Source: JAGGAG01 sp964638035
GTDB taxonomy: Bacteria; Gemmatimonadota; Gemmatimonadetes; Gemmatimonadales; GWC2-71-9
Direction of reading: 5' to 3'
Length of the DNA: 64,000 bases
NCBI GenBank assembly: GCA_964638035.1
Contig: CAZWXD010000001.1
Location: 124,001 to 188,000, forward strand
Shown: one piece after another, positions 23,295 through 30,478 of the stretch
Layout of the letters: every line of letters starts with the position of its first letter
Numbering within the stretch: the stretch's first letter is position 1
Notes under the pieces: generated by a model
The model's input: only the letters and a program-made list of their open reading frames with translations
The model's database searches: none
What the model was told of the DNA's origin: nothing
Position numbers and translations under genes: made by a program

Positions 23295-24365
23295 TCACGG
23301 CTCGCGCGCGAGCCGTGCCTTGACCGCGTCGATCGCGTCGATCGAGTGCGGATCCACCCCGTTCAGCGCGGCCAGGTAGAGCGACACAAAATCCCCCAGC
23401 AGCGCCAGCGAGAGCATCCGTGCCAGCGTCGACGGCCCCTCGGCGCGGACCCGCTCCACCTGTGCCACCGGGCGCAGGACATCGAGTGTCGCCTCGGCGC
23501 GGAGTTCCATGCGGCGTCCCTCCCGCCCGTCCTCCAGCAGGATGGCCACCCAGCGCTTCACCCCGACCCGGCCAGCACCCTCCCACCCCAGGATCTCGTT
23601 GTGGTTCATCTCGGGAAGCACGTGGGCAAAGACGTGCTGCTTGGCATTCTCGTTGAGCTGGCCCTTCCAGCGGTTCGCCACCACCCCCTGCCACGCGCCG
23701 AGACCGTAGACGATCCCCAGCGAGCCGTGGAGCTCAACCGCCAGCTGCTTGGCGCGATTCGAGGCGCGGGGGACATCGTTCAGCCAGGGCGTCATCATGC
23801 GTGCGGCATGCGTGGCGGCGCCGGCGATGTCCTGCGGCGCCAGCAGGCCGAGGCGCGTCACCGCCACGAGGACCGGCACCAGCATCAGGCCGAGCGCCGT
23901 GCGGGGCGGCTGGCCGCCCGGAATCGCCACGAGGGGGACCCCGTCGGTCGCCGCGAGGCGGGACAACTCCCCGCCGCTGCTCACAACCACGAGTCGCGCC
24001 TGCCGGCGTCGCGCATCGGCATAGGCGGCGAGCGTTTCCTCGGTGTTCCCGGAGTAGCTCGTGGCGATCACGAGCGTTCGCGGCCCTGCCCATGCGGGCA
24101 GGGCGTAGTCGCGGTTCACGCTGAATGGCACGCGTCCGTGGAGGTCGAAGAGCGCCCGGGCAAAGTCGCCACCCGCCGCCGACCCGCCCAACCCGGTGAG
24201 CACGACGGCGTCGATACCCGCGCCGTCTGCCGGGAGCGGTGCAGCGGTGGCGATGTCGAGGGCGTTGAGGCACTGGGCCGGAAACCCCACGGCGAGGGTG
24301 TACATCCCCCGGGGGTCACCGCCGGGGAGGAAGGCGGGATCGTCGAGGCGGCTGGCGTCGGTCAC
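23295..24365 (-). CDS. Bifunctional phosphoglucose/phosphomannose isomerase
   Basis: A 356-residue SIS-fold isomerase interconverting glucose-6-P or mannose-6-P with fructose-6-P. Visible: GLGGSAAGGDFARAL (nucleotide/sugar-P loop), ATSYSGNTEET (SIS domain Ser/Thr cluster), the catalytic Glu region FAHVLPEMNHNEILGW and the C-terminal His/Lys part. The length fits the archaeal/Actinobacteria-type bifunctional family rather than classical PGI. The GTG at 24365 follows AGGAG by five bases; a much longer upstream frame has no similarity and lies antisense to the exchanger gene. It ends immediately next to the convergent regulator gene. Confidence 0.87.
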   Translation of the reverse strand: MTDASRLDDPAFLPGGDPRGMYTLAVGFPAQCLNALDIATAAPLPADGAGIDAVVLTGLGGSAAGGDFARALFDLHGRVPFSVNRDYALPAWAGPRTLVIATSYSGNTEETLAAYADARRRQARLVVVSSGGELSRLAATDGVPLVAIPGGQPPRTALGLMLVPVLVAVTRLGLLAPQDIAGAATHAARMMTPWLNDVPRASNRAKQLAVELHGSLGIVYGLGAWQGVVANRWKGQLNENAKQHVFAHVLPEMNHNEILGWEGAGRVGVKRWVAILLEDGREGRRMELRAEATLDVLRPVAQVERVRAEGPSTLARMLSLALLGDFVSLYLAALNGVDPHSIDAIDAVKARLAREP

Positions 24366-24465
24366 CTGGTCTCCTGCGTGGCGTGGCACCGCCGTGGGTA
24401 TCGTGTTCGGGAACGCGGGAATGGGTAGCCGGTTCGCGGCAGCCCACACAACTCTCCCCGGGGAC

Positions 24466-25413
24466 ATGGTCGTGAACGCAGTGGTCATCCTCGCTGCCTT
24501 TGCCCTGAGCCTCGCGGCACTCCTCGTTGCCGCGAAGGTATTCACCAACGCCGCGGAACGCGTCGGCCTGGCGCTCGGACTCTCGGCGTTCGTGGTGGGC
24601 GTCCTCATCGTGGCGGTGGGTACCTCGCTGCCCGAGCTGGTGGCGGGCATCGTGGCGGTGCAGGGTGGGGTCTCGGAGATCGTTGCCGGAAGCGTGCTCG
24701 GCTCCAACAACTCGAACCTCCTGCTGGTGATGGGGGCGGTTGCTGTCGCCGCCCGGGGGACGTTCACGCTGGGTGAGGCCTTCATCCAGGTGGACAAGCA
24801 CTTCCTCCTGGGATCGGTGCTGATGCTTGGCCTCGTCATGCCCGACGGCGTGGTGGACCGGGTGGAGGCGCTGTTCCTCCTGGTTGCCTACGCCGTGTAC
24901 GTGTTCTACCTGCTCAGGAGCGGCGAGGGGAGCGCCCTGGCGGTGGCCGCCCCCGCCCGGCCGCGCCTTGCGATGCACGACCTGCTCCTCCTGGCTGGTG
25001 GCGGGGTTGCCATTGCCGTGGCGGCGGAGCGGACGGTGCACTTCCTCACCGGCATCTCGGACCTGCTGGCAGTGAGCCCGGCGGTGGCATCGGTCACCAT
25101 CCTCTCGATCGGCGCCACCCTGCCGGAGGCCGTCATCGGGGCCACCGCGAGCCGGCGCGGGCAGGGCGAGCTGGCCGTGGGCCTCATCCTTGGCTCCTGC
25201 ATCTTCAACGCCCTCGGCGTGCTGGGCGTCGCGGCCCTGGTGGGGCCGGTGGCCGTGCCGTCGGCGATGAGCATCATCGCGCTGCCGGTACACGCCGCCG
25301 CGGCGCTGCTCTTCTACCTCCTCACCATGGACGCCAAGGTGTCCCGTTGGGAGGGAAGCCTCTTCCTCCTGGTCTATGCCCTGTTCCTGGTACGGATCGC
25401 AGCGGTAGCCTGA
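24466..25413 (+). CDS. CaCA-family Na+/Ca2+ (cation/H+) exchanger
   Basis: A 315-residue inner-membrane antiporter with two inverted repeats of about five helices. Both alpha-repeats are clear: GTSLPELVAGIVAV with GSVLGSNNSNLLLV in the first half, and GATLPEAVIGATA with GLILGSCIFNALGV in the second. The acidic residues in the SLPE and TLPE motifs bind the cation. A short loop (about 150-175) separates the halves. It would export Ca2+ or a similar divalent ion against Na+ or H+. The start at 24466 is the first in-frame ATG where the hydrophobic protein begins. Confidence 0.9.
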   Translation: MVVNAVVILAAFALSLAALLVAAKVFTNAAERVGLALGLSAFVVGVLIVAVGTSLPELVAGIVAVQGGVSEIVAGSVLGSNNSNLLLVMGAVAVAARGTFTLGEAFIQVDKHFLLGSVLMLGLVMPDGVVDRVEALFLLVAYAVYVFYLLRSGEGSALAVAAPARPRLAMHDLLLLAGGGVAIAVAAERTVHFLTGISDLLAVSPAVASVTILSIGATLPEAVIGATASRRGQGELAVGLILGSCIFNALGVLGVAALVGPVAVPSAMSIIALPVHAAAALLFYLLTMDAKVSRWEGSLFLLVYALFLVRIAAVA

Positions 25414-25445
25414 GCCCGCGGCGGCTCCGCAAGGCCACCACAGTC

Positions 25446-25475
25446 TTGCGGATTAGGCTTGCCTAATATTACTGT
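25446..25475 (+). promoter_or_regulatory. mntH operon promoter with DtxR/MntR-like operator in the spacer
   Basis: A perfect inverted repeat ATTAGGCTTGCCTAAT (25452-25467) fills the gap between TTGCGG (25446-25451, same -35 as at 41031) and TACTGT (25470-25475), an 18-base spacer. TTAGG...CCTAA is the core of DtxR/IdeR-type boxes. A repressor bound here would block RNA polymerase directly. The nearest candidate repressor is encoded at 22590-23294. Confidence 0.7.
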
Positions 25476-25542
25476 TCTGCGCCGCTGCCCCGTGGGGTTC
25501 GTGGCACAGCAACAGCATCACTTCCAATTACTTGGGGCGGAG

Positions 25543-26898
25543 ATGGCCGTGGTTGGCGAAACGTCGGGAGGTCCCGAGGCCTGGCGCTTCCCGCGCACCA
25601 GGCCCTCGCTCCCAGAGTCCCATCGCAGTGTCGCCATCCCGCCGGGCGCAGGGTTCTGGCGGAAGGCGCTGGCCTTCGCCGGGCCGGGGTACATGGTGGC
25701 GGTCGGCTACATGGACCCGGGGAACTGGGCCACGGACATCGCCGGCGGATCGCGCTTCGGCTACACGCTCCTGAGTGTCATCCTGCTGTCGAACCTGATG
25801 GCCATCCTGCTGCAGTCCCTGGCCGTGAAGCTGGGACTCGTCACGGGGCGCGACCTCGCCCAGGCCTGCCGCGACCACTATTCGCGGCCGGTGAGCTTCG
25901 TGCTCTGGATCCTCTGCGAGATTGCGATTGCCGCGTGCGACCTGGCGGAGGTCCTGGGGTCGGCGGTGGCGCTGAGCCTGCTCTTCGGCATCCCGCTCGT
26001 GTGGGGCGTGGTGCTCACCGCGGCCGACGTGCTGCTCATCCTGCTCCTGCAGCAGCGGGGCTTCCGCTACCTCGAGGCGTTCATCATTGCGCTGATCGCG
26101 GTGATCGGCGCGTGCTTCGCCATCGAGCTGGTGCTCTCGCAGCCCTCGCTCGCCGCCATTGCGTCGGGGCTCATCCCGCGCACCGAGATCGTCACGAACC
26201 CCGCGATGCTGTACATCGCCATCGGCATCCTCGGCGCCACGGTGATGCCGCACAACCTCTACCTGCACTCGTCCATCGTGCAGACGCGGGACGTCGGCCC
26301 GGACGAGGCACACACGCGGGAAGCGATCCGCTTCGCCACGCTCGACTCGACCGTGGCACTGCTCTTCGCCTTCTTCATCAACGCCGCCATCCTGATCCTC
26401 TCGGCGGCCACCTTCCACGTGGCCGGGCACACCGACGTGGCGGACATCAACGACGCCTACCGCCTGCTGACACCGCTGCTCGGCACGACCCTCGCCAGCA
26501 CCCTCTTCGCCCTGGCGCTGCTGGCCTCGGGGCAGAACTCGACCATCACCGGCACGCTGGCCGGCCAGATCGTGATGGAGGGGTTCCTCGACATCCGGCT
26601 CCCGCCCTGGCTCCGGCGGCTCATCACCCGGCTCATTGCGATCGTACCTGCGGTGATCGTCACCGCGATGTACGGCGCGAAGGGTGTCGGGGCGCTGCTC
26701 ATCCTGAGCCAGGTGATCCTGAGCCTGCAGCTCTCGTTCGCGGTGATCCCGCTGGTGGCGTTCACCAGCGACCGGCGGAAGATGGGGACGTTCGTCAACG
26801 GCACGCTCCTCAAGGCCAGCGCCTGGGGCGTCGCCGGCGTGATCGCCGCCCTCAATGCCTGGCTCCTGGTCGGCACGTTCCGCGAATGGTTCGCCTGA
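25543..26898 (+). CDS. mntH: NRAMP-family Mn2+/Fe2+ transporter
   Basis: A 451-residue proton-coupled importer of Mn2+ or Fe2+ in the inner membrane. The metal site is readable: the helix-1 motif DPGNWATD (DPGN) and the helix-6 motif GATVMPHNLYLHSS (MPH). Eleven or so hydrophobic segments cover residues 40 to the end. GQNSTITGTLAGQIVMEG is another NRAMP signature. The ATG at 25543 follows GGGGCGGAG. A TTG at 25459 in the same frame would lie inside the operator and is rejected. It is the first gene of a four-gene unit with a di-heme cytochrome, a Rieske protein and an outer-membrane barrel. Confidence 0.93.
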   Translation: MAVVGETSGGPEAWRFPRTRPSLPESHRSVAIPPGAGFWRKALAFAGPGYMVAVGYMDPGNWATDIAGGSRFGYTLLSVILLSNLMAILLQSLAVKLGLVTGRDLAQACRDHYSRPVSFVLWILCEIAIAACDLAEVLGSAVALSLLFGIPLVWGVVLTAADVLLILLLQQRGFRYLEAFIIALIAVIGACFAIELVLSQPSLAAIASGLIPRTEIVTNPAMLYIAIGILGATVMPHNLYLHSSIVQTRDVGPDEAHTREAIRFATLDSTVALLFAFFINAAILILSAATFHVAGHTDVADINDAYRLLTPLLGTTLASTLFALALLASGQNSTITGTLAGQIVMEGFLDIRLPPWLRRLITRLIAIVPAVIVTAMYGAKGVGALLILSQVILSLQLSFAVIPLVAFTSDRRKMGTFVNGTLLKASAWGVAGVIAALNAWLLVGTFREWFA

Positions 26899-28163
26899 CC
26901 GCAGCGGCCGCCCGCTGGAGGCTGGTGCCGTGGACGCTCGGGCTCGCAGGCCTCGCAGCCTGCTCGGTGATGCTCCCCAATGCGCCGGACGACACCGAGC
27001 GACTCGAGGGGCCGCTCGACGGCCTGTCACCAGCCCAGCTGGCCTCGTTCGCGCAGGGTGACGCCGAGTTCTCCCGGGTGTTTGGTGCCTCCGCAGGGCT
27101 CGGCCCGGTGTTCGTGGCGCAGGCATGCGTGTCGTGCCACGCAGGCGACGGGAAGGGCCATCCCCTCTTCAACCTGACACGCTTCGGCCGCATGGGCAGC
27201 GACGGGTTCGACCCGATGCGCTTCGCCGGCGGGCCGCAACTGCAGCAGCGCGCCGTGCTGCGCTACGTGGCCGAGGTGCTCCCGGCCGGCGTCACTGGTG
27301 TGGCAGTGTTCACGGCGCCGGCGGTGACCGGGCTGGGTTTCCTCGAGGCGGTGGACGACAGCACGCTGCTCCGCCTGCAGGATCCCGACGACGCCAACGG
27401 CGACGGCATCTCGGGCCGGGTGCAGCTGCTCGACGCGCACGACCTCCTGGTCGCGGTCACCTCCCTCGAGGCGCTCACCAGCGACGGCCCGCCAACACGG
27501 GGCCAGCCAATCAACGGGCAGTACATCGGCCGCTTCGGCAAGAAGGGCATCACCGTCAACCTGCTGCACCAGGTGGTGACCGCCTACCACGAGGACATGG
27601 GGATCACCAGCGACTTCATTCCCGACGACAACTACAACCCGCAGGTCGGCACCTTTGCCACGGACTCGGTGCCGGACCCCGAAGTGGCATCGAGCGTGGT
27701 AAGTGCGGTGACCTTCTACCTGCGCACCCTGCGGATGCCCCCGCGCCGCGGGCGTGGCGATGCCCAGGTGGTGGCGGGTGAGGCCACCTTCGGCGCCATC
27801 GGGTGCGCGGCCTGTCACCTGCCGTCGCTCCGCACGGGTGCCTCGGCGATCGCGCCGATCAACCTGGTGGAGTTCCACCCCTACACCGACCTCCTGCTGC
27901 ACGACATGGGGCCGGAGCTGGACGACGGTTACACCGAGGGCATCGCACTCACCTCGGAGTGGCGCACCGCACCACTCTGGGGACTCGGGCTCGCCGCCCA
28001 GTCGCAGGGCGGCCAGGTGCACCTGCTGCACGACGGACGGGCGAAGGGCATCGCCGACGCGATCGACTTCCACGGGGGCGAGGCGGCGGCGAGCCGGGAG
28101 GCGTTCCGGGCACTCAGCCAGGCCGAGCGGGACGCGCTGCTGCGCTTCCTGGAGTCGCTGTGA
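26886..28163 (+). CDS. Di-heme cytochrome c lipoprotein (DHOR/DUF1111 family)
   Basis: A 425-residue protein of the di-heme oxidoreductase (putative peroxidase) family. Two heme-binding motifs are visible, CVSCH (about residue 81) and CAACH (about 309), with the family blocks TRFGRMGSDGFDPMRFAGG, ANGDGISGR and RTAPLWGLG (each readable in parts). The N-terminus has a signal peptide ending in lipobox GLAAC, so it is lipid-anchored in the periplasm. This family is often found with imelysin-type iron proteins, which links it to metal handling. The ATG lies inside the last codons of mntH (13-base overlap), and the stop overlaps the Rieske gene start. Confidence 0.87.
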   Translation: MVRLTAAAARWRLVPWTLGLAGLAACSVMLPNAPDDTERLEGPLDGLSPAQLASFAQGDAEFSRVFGASAGLGPVFVAQACVSCHAGDGKGHPLFNLTRFGRMGSDGFDPMRFAGGPQLQQRAVLRYVAEVLPAGVTGVAVFTAPAVTGLGFLEAVDDSTLLRLQDPDDANGDGISGRVQLLDAHDLLVAVTSLEALTSDGPPTRGQPINGQYIGRFGKKGITVNLLHQVVTAYHEDMGITSDFIPDDNYNPQVGTFATDSVPDPEVASSVVSAVTFYLRTLRMPPRRGRGDAQVVAGEATFGAIGCAACHLPSLRTGASAIAPINLVEFHPYTDLLLHDMGPELDDGYTEGIALTSEWRTAPLWGLGLAAQSQGGQVHLLHDGRAKGIADAIDFHGGEAAASREAFRALSQAERDALLRFLESL

Positions 28164-28606
28164 TCGAGTCGCGTCGGGCGTTCCTGCAGCGGGCCGGGGC
28201 AGTGGCAGGCCTGCTGCCGTGTTCGCTCCCGCTCCTCGCGGCGTGTGCCCGGTTCAACGTGGTCTACAGCGGGGTCGAGGGGACGCGGCTCACGGTGGCA
28301 CGGGAGAGCCTGGGTGACTCGGCCTTTGCGCTGGTCGAGGCGCCCGGCCTCACCTTCCCGATCTACCTCTACCGGCACGACAGCGACCACTACTCGGCCG
28401 TCCTGACACGGTGCATGCATCGCGGCTGCCAGGTCGAGCCCGCCGACGGCCACCTCGTGTGCCCGTGCCACGGGAGCGAGTACGACAACGAGGGCGGCAT
28501 CCTCAAGGGGCCGACCGAGCTGCCGCTCATCCGGTACGCGGTGAGCACGGATGCGGCGAACGTCTACATCGACCTCTCCGGCCTCGAGCCGGAGGTGGCA
28601 GGGTGA
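28160..28606 (+). CDS. Tat-exported Rieske 2Fe-2S protein
   Basis: A 148-residue electron-transfer protein. Twin-arginine signal SRRAFLQRAGAVAGLL at the N-terminus; the following PLLAAC could also be a lipobox. The Rieske site is complete: CMHRGC (C-x-H-x2-C pattern, about residues 85-90) and CPCHGSEYD (about 103-111), so two Cys and two His ligate the cluster. HGSEYDNEGG and GPTELPLIRY resemble the Rieske subunits of cytochrome bc or arsenite oxidase complexes, but no cytochrome b gene follows. Starts with GTG overlapping the cytochrome stop (GTGA) and ends overlapping the next start in the same way. Confidence 0.9.
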   Translation: MIESRRAFLQRAGAVAGLLPCSLPLLAACARFNVVYSGVEGTRLTVARESLGDSAFALVEAPGLTFPIYLYRHDSDHYSAVLTRCMHRGCQVEPADGHLVCPCHGSEYDNEGGILKGPTELPLIRYAVSTDAANVYIDLSGLEPEVAG

Positions 28607-29811
28607 GGGGCGTCCTGGCAGCGGGCGTCATCCTGGCGGCCTCGCCGGTGGCGCTCGCGGGGCAGGATTCCGCGGGGCCACCCCGGGTGCGGGCCCGCCT
28701 TGACACCGTCCGCGTGCAGGACGGGATCTACAACCGCCCGTTCGTCGCCTCCATGGGCCGCACGTCAGTGGGCGGGTATGTGGAGGGGAACACGAACTAC
28801 TTCGCCGACGATGGGGTGAACGAGGGGTTCTCGCTGGAACTCCGTCGGTTCAACATCTTCCTCTTCAGTTCCATCGGTGCCCGCTTCCGGTTCATCTCCG
28901 AGGTCGAGTTCGAGGACGGGGCCGAGGAGATCCGGCTGGAGACGGCGCTGCTCGACTTCATCATCAACCCGTCGCTGGTCCTGCGGGCGGGGGTGCTGCT
29001 CCCGCCCGTGGGCCAGTTCAACGTCCGGCATGACGCCCCGCTCTGGGACGTGATTGACCGGCCGCTGGTCTCGACCGAGATCATCCCGGCCACGCTGTCG
29101 GAGCCGGGGTTCGGCGCGCATGGGCGACTGTATCCGGGCGGGTTCACGATGACGTACGATGCGTATGTCACCCAGGGGCTGGATGACGGCATCGTCCTCA
29201 ATGACGCCGGCCGGACCCGCCTCGCGAGCGGCAAGGGGTCGCTCTTCGCGGGCGGTGGCAACGGCCGGCCGGCCCTGAGCGGGCGGCTCGCCGCGCAACA
29301 CCGGAAGCTGGGGGAGCTGGGCCTCTCGGGTTACACCGTCATCTACAACACCTACACCGTGGACGGCATGGAGGTGGACGATGCGCGCCGGGTGAGCCTC
29401 GTGGCGCTCGACCTGAGCACCGTGCTGCTCGGCGCGAGTGTGCGGGGTGAGGCCGCCTGGGGGTTCATCGACGTGCCGCCCGACCTGGCCGGTGTGTACG
29501 GCGATCGGCAGTGGGGCTTCTTCGTGGACGTGGTCCGTCCGGTCCTGAAGCCGCGAATGCTGGGGCTCCGGGATGCCACGATCAGCGTGGTGCTGCGGCT
29601 CGAGGCGGTGGACTACAACCGCGGCACGCTCCCCGGCACCGGCGATCCCGCGGGCGACAACGTGCAGGCGGTGGTGCTCGGCGCGAGCTTCCGGCCCCTG
29701 TCGGGGACGGTGTTCAAGTTCAACTACCGGCGGGAGTGGATCCACGACCTGGTGGGGAATGACCCCATCAACCGCGCGGGGTACCAGGTGGGGGTGGCCA
29801 CCTACTTCTGA
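28603..29811 (+). CDS. Outer-membrane beta-barrel (porin-like) protein
   Basis: A 402-residue secreted protein with a signal peptide (to VALAGQ) and a mature part of alternating beta strands and loops, ending in phenylalanine (VGVATYF) as barrel proteins do. The pattern FVASMGRTSVGGYVEGN..., LELRRFNIFLFS, VEFEDGAEEIRLETALLDF and AGVLLPPVGQFN is reminiscent of phosphate-selective (OprP/OprO-type) porins. The GTG start overlaps the Rieske stop (GTGA), so all four genes from mntH are translationally coupled. In that context it could admit or bind metal complexes at the outer membrane; this is inference. Confidence 0.8.
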   Translation: MRGVLAAGVILAASPVALAGQDSAGPPRVRARLDTVRVQDGIYNRPFVASMGRTSVGGYVEGNTNYFADDGVNEGFSLELRRFNIFLFSSIGARFRFISEVEFEDGAEEIRLETALLDFIINPSLVLRAGVLLPPVGQFNVRHDAPLWDVIDRPLVSTEIIPATLSEPGFGAHGRLYPGGFTMTYDAYVTQGLDDGIVLNDAGRTRLASGKGSLFAGGGNGRPALSGRLAAQHRKLGELGLSGYTVIYNTYTVDGMEVDDARRVSLVALDLSTVLLGASVRGEAAWGFIDVPPDLAGVYGDRQWGFFVDVVRPVLKPRMLGLRDATISVVLRLEAVDYNRGTLPGTGDPAGDNVQAVVLGASFRPLSGTVFKFNYRREWIHDLVGNDPINRAGYQVGVATYF

Positions 29812-29866
29812 CCAGAGGCCGAAAGGATGGCGGGCTGGTATTCTCCGGCAGCGAGGCAGGCAGCCA

Positions 29867-29886
29867 CCGGGCCCGAAGCGGCCCGG
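29867..29886 (+). terminator. Possible terminator of the mntH operon
   Basis: Hairpin CCGGGCC-cgaagc-GGCCCGG about 55 bases after the last stop codon of the operon. The downstream run is CCCCTTC rather than a true T tract, so intrinsic termination is only possible. Confidence 0.35.
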
Positions 29887-29924
29887 CCCCTTCACAACTC
29901 GCGCATGACGGGAGATGGGCTGAC

Positions 29925-30323
29925 GTGAGCAACGACGCGGCGACGCTCGGGCGGGAGTTGATCGACACGTTCGGGCGCGGGTGGAGCAAGCTCCGGGTGG
30001 ACATCATTGCCTCGGTCTACGCGCCTGATGCGGTCTTTCTCGAGACCCCGTTCACCGCCCCTGTTCGCGGCATCGACGCCATCCGGCAGTACTGGACCGA
30101 CGTTCCCTACCACCAGTCCGAGGTGACCTTCACCTCGGGCGAGATCTTCACCGTGGGCCCCTGGTTCAGCACCGAGTTCAAGTGTGTGTTCCGCCGTCGG
30201 CGCACGGGAGACTGGGTGGATGCCCGCGGCGCCATCTTCTGCGAGAGTGCCGGCGGCCTGGTGACCGAGATGCGGATGTACTGGCACCGGTGGAACCGTG
30301 GGAGGGAAACGGACACCGGCTGA
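29925..30323 (+). CDS. NTF2-like/SnoaL-like protein
   Basis: A 132-residue single-domain protein with the cystatin-like NTF2 fold: N-terminal helix, then DIIASVYAPDAVFLETPF (about 26-43), VRGIDAIRQYWTD (about 47-59) and four beta strands ending with VTEMRMYWHRWNRG. Such proteins act as small hydrolases, isomerases or ligand binders; no definite catalytic set is visible. The GTG start is preceded by GGGAGAT about ten bases upstream. It sits alone between the mntH operon and the DUF4384 gene. Confidence 0.75.
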   Translation: MSNDAATLGRELIDTFGRGWSKLRVDIIASVYAPDAVFLETPFTAPVRGIDAIRQYWTDVPYHQSEVTFTSGEIFTVGPWFSTEFKCVFRRRRTGDWVDARGAIFCESAGGLVTEMRMYWHRWNRGRETDTG

Positions 30324-30478
30324 GACGCACGTCCCGCCACCGGGACATGTTGGTCGCATCCCATGAGCTTTCGTGTTGTGGTTCAAGTACTTGCAGCGTG
30401 GCACAAGGGTCGCAAACTCACCCGGCTGTTCGCTCGGGAGTCATCTCCCAGGGACACCCGTTGACCCGAGGTAGTTCC

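Noticed and set aside
24366..24839. N-terminal extension of the phosphoglucose/phosphomannose isomerase
   Set aside because: The extra residues are Thr/Ala/Pro-rich without similarity and lie antisense to the exchanger; the GTG at 24365 has AGGAG five bases ahead.
25459..25542. N-terminal extension of mntH from a TTG at 25459
   Set aside because: The TTG lies inside the palindromic operator and the added residues have no NRAMP similarity; the ATG at 25543 has a ribosome-binding sequence.
26259..27126. Long antisense frames opposite mntH and the cytochrome gene
   Set aside because: They show only shuffled low-complexity composition, and the sense genes have clear motifs throughout.
30384..30393. 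CAAGTACTTG palindrome upstream of the DUF4384 gene as an operator
   Set aside because: Ten bases are too short to call alone, no promoter boxes align with it, and no second copy was noticed.
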